Source of the DNA: an uncultured Poribacteria bacterium
Lineage (GTDB): Bacteria; Poribacteria; WGA-4E; WGA-3G
Direction: 5' to 3'
Assembly: GCA_951813545.1 (NCBI GenBank)
Contig: OX638352.1
Coordinates: 2,992,835-3,056,834 of the forward strand
DNA length: 64,000 nt
Part shown: one piece after another, positions 46,930 to 55,307 of the stretch
How the letters are laid out: every line of letters begins with the position of its first letter
Numbering within the stretch: position 1 is the stretch's first letter
The notes under the pieces: generated by a model
The model's database searches: none
What the model saw: only the letters and a program-made list of their open reading frames with translations
What the model was told of the DNA's origin: nothing
Translations under genes and position numbers: made by a program

Positions 46930-46953
46930 AGCGGTGTACTTCTACTTCTATCG

Positions 46954-47718
46954 CTATTGCGTCAATCCTGAGCGTTTGAGGTCTGCCCATTGTGTCGCGA
47001 GTTTGCCTTGCGGTTCGACCGGCAGGAACGTTTCAACGCCTTCCATTATCAAATTAATCTCGTCCTCATCTAACGCGCGGATGAAGACTGCGTAATCGTC
47101 CATTAAACCGGCAAAGGTCTCGCCACCTTCACCACCGAGATGATAAGTGGCGTTTTCCCCGCGGGTTTCTTGGAAGTCGGTTTCTGCGACCTTCTCGCCA
47201 TCGGCATAAATCTTGAATTTGTCACCATCGCCTGTGACGGCTACGTGTATCCATTTATCCGCTTCGACGATTCCACCGTCGGTCTGGCATAGAACCGTCC
47301 AGCCACCAACCTGTCCGCGCCAAGAAAGCAGTCCCTGATCTTTGTTAAGAAAGAAGGTATTGTGTCCGGAAGCACCGGGTAGGCTCCGCCAGATGTGTTC
47401 CCATGTAGTACCCTCGAAGTTGGGATTAATCCAAGCAGAAATTGTAAACGGGTCTGCTTTGAAGATATCCCCGTGGAGAGAATCGGAGGCTTGCAACCCA
47501 ACAAAGGCGCCCGGGTCTAAGTGAATGGCATCACCAAATTTGCCAGTGTCCCACTTAGATTTGCCTGTAATCTCGCCGTGGTTGTCGTTTCCAGATGCGT
47601 CTTCTACATTGCCTTCAAACGGGAAGTATGCCACTAAATCGGGATCTTCACCGGTAATCCCTAAAGTGGCACTCATCAGTAGAAGGGTGACTGCCAAAGT
47701 TAACATAAAAACTTTCAT
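46954..47718 (-). CDS. Secreted LamG-domain protein with LATTW-type tail
   Basis: 254 residues with a signal peptide (about 1-20). The body is one LamG/concanavalin-like domain: LVAYFPFEGNVEDASGNDNH, ADPFTISAWINPNFEG, KWIHVAVTGDGDKFKIYADG and GLMDDYAVFIRALDEDEIN. It ends in LPVEPQGKLATQWADLKRS, the shared tail. AAAAGGAG precedes the ATG. The domain usually binds carbohydrates or proteins outside the cell; no enzyme domain is present. Confidence 0.88.
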   Translation of the reverse strand: MKVFMLTLAVTLLLMSATLGITGEDPDLVAYFPFEGNVEDASGNDNHGEITGKSKWDTGKFGDAIHLDPGAFVGLQASDSLHGDIFKADPFTISAWINPNFEGTTWEHIWRSLPGASGHNTFFLNKDQGLLSWRGQVGGWTVLCQTDGGIVEADKWIHVAVTGDGDKFKIYADGEKVAETDFQETRGENATYHLGGEGGETFAGLMDDYAVFIRALDEDEINLIMEGVETFLPVEPQGKLATQWADLKRSGLTQ

Positions 47719-48072
47719 CAGAATCGCTCCTTTTAAGTGGTTCGTTATTAAGGCTGTGAAGGTTTCGTTCAGGTTGACTATATATTAGCACACCTGAGAA
47801 CGAAAATCAACTTTTTGGATTTGTGGGATGTGTAAATATTTTATCAAAAGCTGCTATACACCTATCGTCCCGTTGGGCTGCTGTTTGCTGCACCCCAAAC
47901 ACCCTTTGATAGGAATGGAAATCCTGCATTCTTTGAAGAAAACAGGGACGTTTGGCACTAAGGAAACAAATGAAGTGGAGACATTTCGTTTTTACAATTT
48001 CCCGGAATACGAGGTTGTTTCTAAACTTCAAACGGATCCTATTTATGAAAACTGATGTGAAGGAAAAAGAAT

Positions 48073-48393
48073 ATGCATTTAGAAGACATCATCGCCAGAG
48101 CACGACACATACGTTCGCTTTATGAAAAGTACGAGCAAGAGAACTATGGACGTGAATGGTCGACAGCTGAGATTGCCTTGGGACTCATGGGGGACCTTGG
48201 GGATTTAGCGAAACTAATTCAATCCCATTTAGGTGTCCGTGGAGGACTATCGGCACAAGAACTTGAGACGAAATTAGCGCATGAACTGGCAGATTGCCTT
48301 TGGTCGATTCTGGTTCTATCGGACAAACTGCAGATCAATCTTGGCGATGCCTTTGTCGCTACAATGGATGCGCTTGAGGAACGTCTTGCGTAA
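48073..48393 (+). CDS. MazG-like nucleotide pyrophosphohydrolase family protein
   Basis: 106 residues, all helical. LGLMGDLGDLAKLIQSHL matches the first metal-binding helix (family norm EExGEL), here with Asp in place of Glu at key positions, and HELADCLWSILVLSDKLQIN matches the second (ExxD). Such enzymes hydrolyse NTPs or noncanonical nucleotides. The substitution GDLGD may lower or change activity. It is a lone plus-strand gene; AAGGAAAAAG precedes the ATG. Confidence 0.8.
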   Translation: MHLEDIIARARHIRSLYEKYEQENYGREWSTAEIALGLMGDLGDLAKLIQSHLGVRGGLSAQELETKLAHELADCLWSILVLSDKLQINLGDAFVATMDALEERLA

Positions 48394-48408
48394 CACCATT
48401 GGGCATGC

Positions 48409-49608
48409 TTACGAAGCGCGCCTACCGATCTTGGTGTAAAGTCGATGGAGTTTCTCGCCGATGCTCCGCCAATCGTAATCTCGTTCGACGCGGGCGCGCC
48501 CATTTTCACCAATCCTACGGCGGAGTGTTGGATCCGTGAGCAGTCGGGTGACCGCATCCGCAAAGGCAGTCGATTCGTCGGCGATAAAGATTTCCTCACC
48601 GTCTTTGAGATCTAAACCCTCCGCACCGACTGAGGTAGAGACAATCGCTTTTCCCATCGCCAACGCTTCAAGGATTTTCAGGCGGGTGCCGCTTCCAATA
48701 CGCAACGGCACCACAAAAACCGTCGCCTCGGCGAAGTAGGGTTTGATCTCCGGTACACGTCCGGTGACGACAATCCCAGCTATTTCTGCTAACTTTTGGA
48801 CACGTGCCGATGGATTTCCGCCGACAATCGAAAATTTGACATCGGACACACGCTCCTGAATCCGTGGCAAGACCTCATCTGCAAAGAAACCGACTGCGTC
48901 CTCATTCGGGTACCAATCCATGCTCCCGATGTAGATGAGGTGTGCGGGAGCCTCAGCGGAAAAGTTGGGCTGGTAATGTGCGACATCAACACCGTTCGGA
49001 ATTATCTCAATAACGTCTTCTGCACAGTGTTGTTGGAAAACGGCGGCATCGATGTCGGAGGTACACGTTACGGCATCGAATTTCGGGCTTAGCACCCGTT
49101 CATAGCGTTGAAATGCGAGTTGCTGCGTCCAATATGCGAACTTATAGAACGGATTCTCGGTTTCACTGCAGAGTCGCTGCCAGATCGCGGAATCGACGTT
49201 CTGCTGTGAAAGCACACCCGGCAGATCTGTCTCTGTCCGAAACTGTGCTGTGTGGAACATCTCATAATGCACGAGGTCGAAGGTGTCGGTTGCGATCAAT
49301 TCTCTGAACTTCTGGCGATAGGCGGGTAGATCATAGCGGGCAACGGTGATTGGTTGTCGTTTGAAGAAAGCACTGGCGAGTGTGCCGAGCGATAGACGTG
49401 GAAGTGTCGGTGCGTTGGGGACCAGGTGGACCTGAATCCCTAACTGTTGGAGCTGCACAACCCCATCCGCATCTGTGGGTTGCGTCTCTAAGGCAAGCAG
49501 TGTTACCTCGCTTTTCTGTGCGATCTGTTTGAGGAGGTTAAACACCCGAATACGTCCGCCATCGGTGAGTGGGAATGGCACGGTAGGAGAAAGAAAAAGA
49601 ATCTTCAT
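48409..49608 (-). CDS. GT4-family glycosyltransferase, second copy
   Basis: 399 residues, GT-B fold, homologous to 22585-23823. It starts MKILFLSPTVPFPLTDGGRI; the C-terminal domain has LIYIGSMDWYPNEDAVGFFA, KFSIVGGNPSARVQKLAEIA, VTGRVPEIKPYFAEATVFVV and GSGTRLKILEALAMGKAIVS. No sugar-synthesis gene is adjacent. The intergenic region upstream holds a 105-bp tandem repeat. It is convergent with the MazG-like gene, only 15 bp apart. Confidence 0.88.
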   Translation of the reverse strand: MKILFLSPTVPFPLTDGGRIRVFNLLKQIAQKSEVTLLALETQPTDADGVVQLQQLGIQVHLVPNAPTLPRLSLGTLASAFFKRQPITVARYDLPAYRQKFRELIATDTFDLVHYEMFHTAQFRTETDLPGVLSQQNVDSAIWQRLCSETENPFYKFAYWTQQLAFQRYERVLSPKFDAVTCTSDIDAAVFQQHCAEDVIEIIPNGVDVAHYQPNFSAEAPAHLIYIGSMDWYPNEDAVGFFADEVLPRIQERVSDVKFSIVGGNPSARVQKLAEIAGIVVTGRVPEIKPYFAEATVFVVPLRIGSGTRLKILEALAMGKAIVSTSVGAEGLDLKDGEEIFIADESTAFADAVTRLLTDPTLRRRIGENGRARVERDYDWRSIGEKLHRLYTKIGRRAS

Positions 49609-49609
49609 T

Positions 49610-49848
49610 TTTTAATTTTACGCCAAGCGGGCAATCAGAATTTCTTGGCAGGGTGCATGTGTCATGTCAAATCCGCAATGCACCGTTGTTGCATTGCTGC
49701 ACGCCTTGGCTTAGTTTTAACTTTACGCCGAGCGTGTAATCAGATCCACTTAGCAAATGTGAGTGTTATGTCGGATCCGCACTGTGCCGTTGTTGCAGTG
49801 CTATATGCTTTGGTTAATCTTTAATTTATCGCCACGGGTGTAACCAGT
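49610..49848. repeat. Tandem repeat of about 105 bp, 2.3 copies, with conserved hairpins
   Basis: Units begin at 49610 (TTTTAATTTTACGCC), 49715 (TTTTAACTTTACGCC) and 49819 (CTTTAATTTATCGCC, partial). Units 1 and 2 align along their whole length. Each contains CCGTTGTTGCA in a hairpin; the stem is GCAATGCA/TGCATTGC in unit 1 and GCACTG/CAGTGC in unit 2, a compensating change. Confidence 0.8.
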
Positions 49849-49854
49849 ATCGCC

Positions 49855-49946
49855 GTAGGTTGAGTTGAACGGAAACGAAAATGCGATAGCGATGAGCGTT
49901 TTTTTAACGAATAATTGTTCCGGGCAACCCGTTCAACCCAATCTAC
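49855..49946. repeat. Long palindrome of the GTAGGTTG class
   Basis: GTAGGTTGAGTTGAACGG (49855-49872) and CCGTTCAACCCAATCTAC (49929-49946) pair at all but two positions, which are G-T on the plus strand. The inner 56 bp show no gene. It lies 20 bp past the end of the S66 peptidase gene. Confidence 0.7.
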
Positions 49947-49965
49947 AAAGACTAATTCTTTCATG

Positions 49966-51018
49966 TCAGTTTTCGATAACTGCTGCTTCGTCAATGGTGA
50001 TTTCCTGCTTGACAGAATTGATACGAACCTTCATGCCCATTGGAATGACGAACATCGGATCCGTGTGTCCGAAGTCCATATTTGTGACAATCGGCATGTC
50101 GCTTAACCCGTGTTCTTCACGGACGGTTTTACACAGCGCATCGTCGTACTCACTGAAAGTTTGCGGATCGACACCGCCGCCGGGTCGTCCGAGTAGAATA
50201 CCGCCAAGCCCTTCGAGAATATCCATCGCTCCGAGGCATCTCACAAACTCTGTCAAAAACGAAGGCGGCGGTGCGTCTTCAGAGGTCTCCAAAAAGAGCA
50301 CGGCACCTTGAAGGTCACCAGCAGCGGAAAAATAATCAGTGCCGCGAAGCCAGTCCAAAACATCGACGCAGCCCCCAAAAAGCTGCCCTTCAACGACACC
50401 TTCGTCCTGATGAAACCTCCAGCCAGTGCAGGGATTTAGTTTTCGACGAATTGACTGATTTTCAGGATTTTCCCACGGCAGATGTTCAACTGTCCACCCT
50501 GTTCGGTTCGGTGCAATAGTGCCAATCGGTTGGGTAGAAAAGAGCGTACGCCGAACGGAATCCACCATATACGGAAACATCCCACCGTTTTCGGCAAATC
50601 CTGCCATAAACGAGGGACCGTAGAACGACACGAGACCTGCTTTAAAACAGGCGGCATGCGATATAGTCGTATCCGAATAGCCCATGAAGACCTTGGGGTT
50701 ATTCCGAATCAGGTCCAAGTCGAGATGCGGCAGCGTACGGATCGAATCTTCACCGCCAATCGTTGAGATGATGCCGTCGATTGTCTCATCGGCAAAAGCT
50801 GCCATCAAATCGTCGGCACGCGCTTTGGGATTTCTGGCAAGCCAATCTGCATCGCGCAAGGCGTGCTGCGTTTCAACAACCGTTACGCCGAATTCTTCTT
50901 CAAATTGCTGTTTACCGATCTGGTAGCGGTAGGGGATAGTGCCAGGACCGCCCCAAGAGAGCGAAATCGCTGCGATACGACTACCGGGACGCAGTATTTT
51001 GGGCTTTACTTTCTGCAT
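49966..51018 (-). CDS. LD-carboxypeptidase/MccF-like S66-family peptidase
   Basis: 350 residues from ATG 51018; TTG at 51030 is an alternative and neither has a strong ribosome site, as the start lies inside the end of the upstream gene (38-nt overlap). The nucleophile is in FMGYSDTTISHAA (Ser near 115), and the Glu and His of the triad are expected in LFLETSEDAPP and NMDFGHTDPMF. DGIISTIGGEDSIRTLPHLD is conserved. S66 enzymes trim peptidoglycan tetrapeptides or hydrolyse acyl-sulfamoyl adenylates such as microcin C; which one applies is not clear. Confidence 0.9.
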   Translation of the reverse strand: MQKVKPKILRPGSRIAAISLSWGGPGTIPYRYQIGKQQFEEEFGVTVVETQHALRDADWLARNPKARADDLMAAFADETIDGIISTIGGEDSIRTLPHLDLDLIRNNPKVFMGYSDTTISHAACFKAGLVSFYGPSFMAGFAENGGMFPYMVDSVRRTLFSTQPIGTIAPNRTGWTVEHLPWENPENQSIRRKLNPCTGWRFHQDEGVVEGQLFGGCVDVLDWLRGTDYFSAAGDLQGAVLFLETSEDAPPPSFLTEFVRCLGAMDILEGLGGILLGRPGGGVDPQTFSEYDDALCKTVREEHGLSDMPIVTNMDFGHTDPMFVIPMGMKVRINSVKQEITIDEAAVIEN

Positions 51019-52084
51019 CGGAGAGTCCAACTTTCTGTTTCAATTCATCAATGAGTACGAGAAGCCGTTCTTTGACTTGCTGGCGTGAACTCGGTGTTGG
51101 TGGGGGTGGCTCGAAAATGGTTCCGCGCTCACTTTGTACCCAGCCTTTTACGCTGTCATCAACCTTGACGCGAAGCCATCTGCTTTCAAGATCAAGATAG
51201 ACCTTTAATTTATCGCCCTCGGCTTGGATATTATACTTCAACGGAGGATTGGTTATCTGCCAACTCGTGCCATTTTCGTTCGCGGATACTTTCGCTTGTC
51301 GCGACAGTGGTATTTTTTCCTTCACAAATTCTTGAATTAATTCAGAAGACAACTTTCTTTGTGCGAGGGAGCTTTGCAATGCCGTATCCATCTCAAACAG
51401 AAACGTCAGAATTTCAAACTTCGATTGCTGGTAGACATTAAGTTTGCCTTTACCATTCACAATGCTGTAAGCCTGTTTATATCCTTTATCCGTGATAAGC
51501 CACCGTCTGTTTGCCTGCTTAATGGAGGTTTCTAAATTCTTTGACAGCGAAATCTTGTTTGCGTCAAACACTTCCGTTAGGTCGGGGAGGTAAACCTCAA
51601 CAAGGTCATCAGTTCTGATGACTGTATAAGCGGCACCTGTGACATCTCTGAGCAACCACTCCTCGCCGCTCAATAAAACTTCAATAGGAGATGCCCCTGA
51701 GCGGAATCGAATATCCTCAGTAAAATCGGCAAACATCTTCTGCCAATCGGTCGCTGTTTTCAAAGACTCATCCAAACGTTGGGTCTTCAACCGTGCGCGA
51801 TGCGCCAATCCCGCGCTAAACAGAAGTTCACGCTCTAATTTACCGCTATTCAAATTGCTAATGTATTGCTGATCCATACTGAAACGGTATACATCTGTGG
51901 TATAACTAATTGGTTTTGAGTTTACTGTGGGTCTGCTCCGCAGTGCTGTACGCGTATGGACCTGTAGTTTCGGCACGCCTTTCTGCTCAACTGGCGGTGC
52001 TTGAAGAACATAGACGCTGAAACCGAAACCGACGAAAACGACAAAGATAATGATAAATGTCAGGCTTTTCAAAAGTGCTTTCAT
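50981..52084 (-). CDS. Membrane-anchored protein with C-terminal SH3-like domain
   Basis: 367 residues. One N-terminal membrane anchor (about 7-28). The middle (50-270) has no recognised domain. The region at about 295-330, DKLKVYLDLESRWLRVKVDD followed by SVKGWVQSERGTIF, has the SH3b pattern (WLRV...GWV). A Pro-rich linker and a charged helix end the protein, overlapping the start of the S66 peptidase gene. An SH3b domain next to a peptidoglycan-type peptidase suggests a cell-wall role; this is inference. Confidence 0.7.
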   Translation of the reverse strand: MKALLKSLTFIIIFVVFVGFGFSVYVLQAPPVEQKGVPKLQVHTRTALRSRPTVNSKPISYTTDVYRFSMDQQYISNLNSGKLERELLFSAGLAHRARLKTQRLDESLKTATDWQKMFADFTEDIRFRSGASPIEVLLSGEEWLLRDVTGAAYTVIRTDDLVEVYLPDLTEVFDANKISLSKNLETSIKQANRRWLITDKGYKQAYSIVNGKGKLNVYQQSKFEILTFLFEMDTALQSSLAQRKLSSELIQEFVKEKIPLSRQAKVSANENGTSWQITNPPLKYNIQAEGDKLKVYLDLESRWLRVKVDDSVKGWVQSERGTIFEPPPPTPSSRQQVKERLLVLIDELKQKVGLSDAESKAQNTASR

Positions 52085-52153
52085 GTTTTTTCCTTGTGCT
52101 GTGTAGTGCGTCTAAACTTTTTTTTCTTAAACGGATAGTGGCAGAAATCGGTT

Positions 52154-52187
52154 GACATTAAGTGGGTGGCAGTCCACAATTAATGTC
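52154..52187. promoter_or_regulatory. Palindrome between divergent genes
   Basis: GACATTAA (52154-52161) pairs with TTAATGTC (52180-52187), extended inside by GTGG/CCAC with a 2-nt bulge. The left arm overlaps TTGACA (52152-52157). It sits between the SH3-like gene and the aminotransferase gene. Confidence 0.5.
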
Positions 52188-52250
52188 GAATAACCTCTTT
52201 GTCTTTTTTGTGTTTTACACGCTCATTATTGTTCACAATTTAGAGAAAAT

Positions 52251-53543
52251 ATGCAAGATTTAAACCCTTTAGCGATTGAACTAAACGAACATCTCCAAGA
52301 TTCAGCACCGGTCGTCTCCGCGCTACTTTCCAAGTTAGGAAAACGTATCTACCTACCAAAAGGCATCTTAAGCCAAACAGCGGAGGCGAATGCGAAAGCA
52401 CACCGTTTCAACGCGACACGTGCGATCGCCTTGAAAGACAACGACATGATGCACCTCGCTGTTTCGCGTGAGTTCGTGTCAGGGTTACCCTTGGAAAGTA
52501 TTTACGGGTACGCTCCCGTGCTAGGTCAACCAGAATTGCGGGAGGCGTGGAAAACACATCTCTTGAAAGAGAATCCTTCACTTGCAGAAACGGCACTGAG
52601 TCTACCAATTGTGACGAGTGGCATGACACATGGGTTTAGTCTACTTGCAGAACTTTTCGTAGATAGTGAAGACACGCTCGTTCTACCAGATAAAATTTGG
52701 GGAAATTATCGGCTCATTTTCCAAACCAAAGCGGGAGCGAATCTCCAAACGTATCCGTTTTTCAACACGGCGAAAGGCTTCAACACACACGGATTTCGAG
52801 AGACACTCCTCAACACTACCGACGAAAAACTACTGATTCTTCTGAATTTTCCGCACAACCCTACCGGCTATGCGATTACCCACACAGAAGCGCAGCATAT
52901 TGTGGACGCGATTGTGGCACGTGCTGACGCTGGATGTCGCATCCTCGTTATGATTGACGATGCCTACGCGGGGCTGTGGTATGATGCATCGGTTATGCAA
53001 GAATCGCTCTTTGGACTGTTGGTTGGATGCCATCCGAATGTGGTCCCTATAAAGATAGACGGGGCAACGAAGGAGGAATATGCGTGGGGTTTACGTGTCG
53101 CATTTATGAGTTTCGGTCTCGGAGAAGCAGCAATGCAACCCCTTGAACAGAAACTCAGTGGGTTGATTCGAGCGAATACTTCCGGTGCCTCACAGGTCTC
53201 CCAAACGCTTATCCTTGAAGCGATGAAGGCTCCAGGTCATGCCGAACAGAAACGACACAACTACGAGATGCTCAAGGCACGCGCGTTAAAGGCGAAAGAA
53301 ATTACATCCGATGCGCGATATACGAAACTTTGGGAAGTCTATCCGAGTCATGCTGGCTATTTCATGTGTCTGAACCTTAAATCCGGGGATGCAGAGGTGG
53401 TTCGGCAGCAGCTTCTTGAGGAACACGGTATCGGCACGATTGCACTCGGCGAAACGGAATTACGGGTGGCTTATTCGTGTCTTGAGGAATCGGATGTTGA
53501 GACGGTTTTTGAAGTGATTGCGCGGGTAATTGAGGGATTGTAA
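52251..53543 (+). CDS. PLP-dependent aminotransferase, class I/II
   Basis: 430 residues, fold type I. LNFPHNPTGYAITHTEAQHI carries the conserved Asn-Pro-x-Gly block; MIDDAYAGLWYD has the Asp that binds the PLP nitrogen and the following Tyr; KIDGATKEEYAWGLRVAFM carries the Schiff-base Lys. LPDKIWGNYRLIF and the N-terminal LPLESIYGYAPVLGQPELRE match a subgroup I cannot assign to a substrate. A palindromic hairpin directly follows the stop. Confidence 0.9.
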   Translation: MQDLNPLAIELNEHLQDSAPVVSALLSKLGKRIYLPKGILSQTAEANAKAHRFNATRAIALKDNDMMHLAVSREFVSGLPLESIYGYAPVLGQPELREAWKTHLLKENPSLAETALSLPIVTSGMTHGFSLLAELFVDSEDTLVLPDKIWGNYRLIFQTKAGANLQTYPFFNTAKGFNTHGFRETLLNTTDEKLLILLNFPHNPTGYAITHTEAQHIVDAIVARADAGCRILVMIDDAYAGLWYDASVMQESLFGLLVGCHPNVVPIKIDGATKEEYAWGLRVAFMSFGLGEAAMQPLEQKLSGLIRANTSGASQVSQTLILEAMKAPGHAEQKRHNYEMLKARALKAKEITSDARYTKLWEVYPSHAGYFMCLNLKSGDAEVVRQQLLEEHGIGTIALGETELRVAYSCLEESDVETVFEVIARVIEGL

Positions 53544-53565
53544 GGGACGGTGTAGAAACCGTCCC
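53544..53565. terminator. Palindrome after the aminotransferase gene
   Basis: GGGACGGT (53544-53551) and ACCGTCCC (53558-53565) form a perfect 8-bp stem right behind the stop codon. It has no T-run; it may end transcription of both convergent genes or be one of the interspersed palindromes. Confidence 0.45.
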
Positions 53566-53600
53566 TACGCGAGTAATGAAACCGTCTACAGTTAACTCAT

Positions 53601-54236
53601 TTATTTAGCATCGTTTTTGATGCGTGCCCATGTTGTCGCGAGTTTATCTTGGGGTTCCACCGGAAGTGTGCCGATGGTGTATCGGAAATAGATGTCATCT
53701 TCGCCGTCGTTAGGACCGCACCATACCCAATTCGCCTCACAATCTGGGTCTTTGAGAACTTGCTGCATGATTGCAGCACCGAACCCCCAGATGCCTGCCC
53801 CGAATTTTTCATAAATTTCGAGTTCATCTTCCCATTTGCTGTCGTCGAAATCGACCTTTTCCCAGCCATCTTTCCGATCAGCGAGGAGTTTGCCGGTATC
53901 ACATCGCCAGCCATCTTCACCTGTTCCGATGTAATCTGGTTTATCATCGAGGATAATGTCGGCGAGGAACCCGCCTCTACCGGCAGCACCGGGTTCAGCG
54001 TCGTGGACATAGACGGCAATCTGTGCGAAGCCTTTGTCCAGTTCAAATTCACTGACCGTGGGGACTTGCCAGTTCCCGCTTTGCGCGACTTCTTCGCCGT
54101 TAATAAACACAACCCATGTATTATCGCCACTGACCCGCAATGTGCCTTTTTTCGGCACAGCATCTGCGGTTTGTATCAGAAATATACCGCTCAGGAAGAG
54201 CGCGAGTGCTAAAGAGAACATTAATTGATTTTTCAT
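53601..54236 (-). CDS. Secreted beta-sandwich protein with LATTW tail
   Basis: 211 residues from ATG 54236 (GGAGG just upstream; the in-frame TTG at 54248 is part of that site). Signal peptide about 1-26 (LALFLSGIFLIQTADA). The body, with LRVSGDNTWVVFINGEEVAQ, ELDKGFAQIAVYVHDAEPG and VDFDDSKWEDELEI, resembles galactose-binding-like sandwich domains found in front of glycoside hydrolases. It ends in LPVEPQDKLATTWARIKNDA, the shared tail. Confidence 0.78.
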   Translation of the reverse strand: MKNQLMFSLALALFLSGIFLIQTADAVPKKGTLRVSGDNTWVVFINGEEVAQSGNWQVPTVSEFELDKGFAQIAVYVHDAEPGAAGRGGFLADIILDDKPDYIGTGEDGWRCDTGKLLADRKDGWEKVDFDDSKWEDELEIYEKFGAGIWGFGAAIMQQVLKDPDCEANWVWCGPNDGEDDIYFRYTIGTLPVEPQDKLATTWARIKNDAK

Positions 54237-54252
54237 AAAAACCTCCAATTTT

Positions 54253-54362
54253 TTTAATAGTTTTCAGTTGCCAGTTATCAGTTGTCAGTTACAAGACGGA
54301 TGCGTTAAACGAAAACCACCGCCCAGGATTATTACCGATAACTGATAATCAATTTAATAGTT
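54253..54362. repeat. Palindromic MITE-like element with flanking direct repeats
   Basis: The 90 bp between TTTAATAGTT at 54253-54262 and at 54353-54362 contain CAGTTATC (54272-54279) and GATAACTG (54337-54344) in inverse orientation. The perfect 10-bp flanks look like a target-site duplication. Confidence 0.55.
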
Positions 54363-54370
54363 AAGAAATT

Positions 54371-55273
54371 TTACTCGCTCAGCGACTCATTAGCAAGTGC
54401 TAACCGTCCAGCGAGATCTGCGACGAACTGATAGGCGACGCGTCCTGAACGTCCACTTGAGGATGCCTCCCATTCCAACGCTGCGCGGTGTAACGCTTCC
54501 GTCGGAACGGAGAGTCCGTGTTTCTGCGCATAATGGGAAACAATCTGCAAATAGGTGTCTTGTGAAATCCGTTGGAACGCGAGACGCAACCCAAAACGGT
54601 CGCTTAATGAGACCTTTTCTTCTGTCGCCTCGCGCGGATATAATTCATCTTCATCGTTCTGCGGGTACCGGTTTTCGCGTACCTGTCGGGGCATCAGATG
54701 CCGACGATTTGAAGTGGCATAGATAAGGACGTTGTCGGGACAAGCAGAAATTCCACCTTCCAACATCGCTTTCAACTCCCGATATTCGGGTTCATCTTCG
54801 TTAAAGGCAAGGTCGTCACAGAAGAGGATATAGCGTTCGGGGCGTTCCCACAACACCTCCGCAATCTCTTGTAGGTGCACAAGTCCCTCTTTACTGACAC
54901 CGATTAACCGAAGTCCGTTATCAGCATAACGCGCCAGCATCCCCTTCACAAGTGAAGATTTCCCAGTGCCGCGATCGCCCCATAACAGAACATGGTTGGC
55001 AGGCAGCTCCTGTAGAAATTGCCGAGTGTTCCTATCCAGTTCCGTAGACTGCCTCTCTATCCCGATCAAATCTGATAAACCGACGAGATTGGGATGTTTA
55101 ACTGGAATTAGGTGCCCCGATCCATTCTGTGCACGCCACCGAAAAGCAATATAATCGTCAAGTAGCGCGCTCGAGGATTGAATCGGGAGTCCACCCAAGC
55201 GAGTTAATAGGTTATCTGCTTTCTCCAGCAGTTGGATAAAAAGTTCTTCCTGATTCTGCGTTTTTTCAGACAT
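54371..55273 (-). CDS. DUF815-family AAA ATPase
   Basis: 300 residues from ATG 55273 (a GTG just upstream is an alternative). DLIGIERQSTELDRNTRQFL, Walker A WGDRGTGKSSLVKGMLA, Walker B ILFCDDLAF and the sensor LIYATSNRRHLMPRQ are the family pattern. SLSDRFGLRLAFQRISQDTY is the DUF815 lid start. The family is widespread but without assigned function. It stands between two secreted-protein genes in the same orientation. Confidence 0.9.
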   Translation of the reverse strand: MSEKTQNQEELFIQLLEKADNLLTRLGGLPIQSSSALLDDYIAFRWRAQNGSGHLIPVKHPNLVGLSDLIGIERQSTELDRNTRQFLQELPANHVLLWGDRGTGKSSLVKGMLARYADNGLRLIGVSKEGLVHLQEIAEVLWERPERYILFCDDLAFNEDEPEYRELKAMLEGGISACPDNVLIYATSNRRHLMPRQVRENRYPQNDEDELYPREATEEKVSLSDRFGLRLAFQRISQDTYLQIVSHYAQKHGLSVPTEALHRAALEWEASSSGRSGRVAYQFVADLAGRLALANESLSE

Positions 55274-55307
55274 CACTTAATAAGTAGCGGCATGCGGTGT
55301 GTGCTTA

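Larger units (their letters stand above)
46583..46953. other. Intergenic region with two repeat elements
   Basis: No gene is supported. It carries an AATCC-type repeat (46781-46815), a GGCGAGG palindrome (46909-46929) and a short TTCAGCATTCAGCC run near 46690. Confidence 0.5.

Noticed and set aside
53601..54163. Alternative 188-residue minus-strand frame in the same place (53597-54163)
   Set aside because: The other frame has a signal peptide, a GGAGG site and the shared tail; this one has none.
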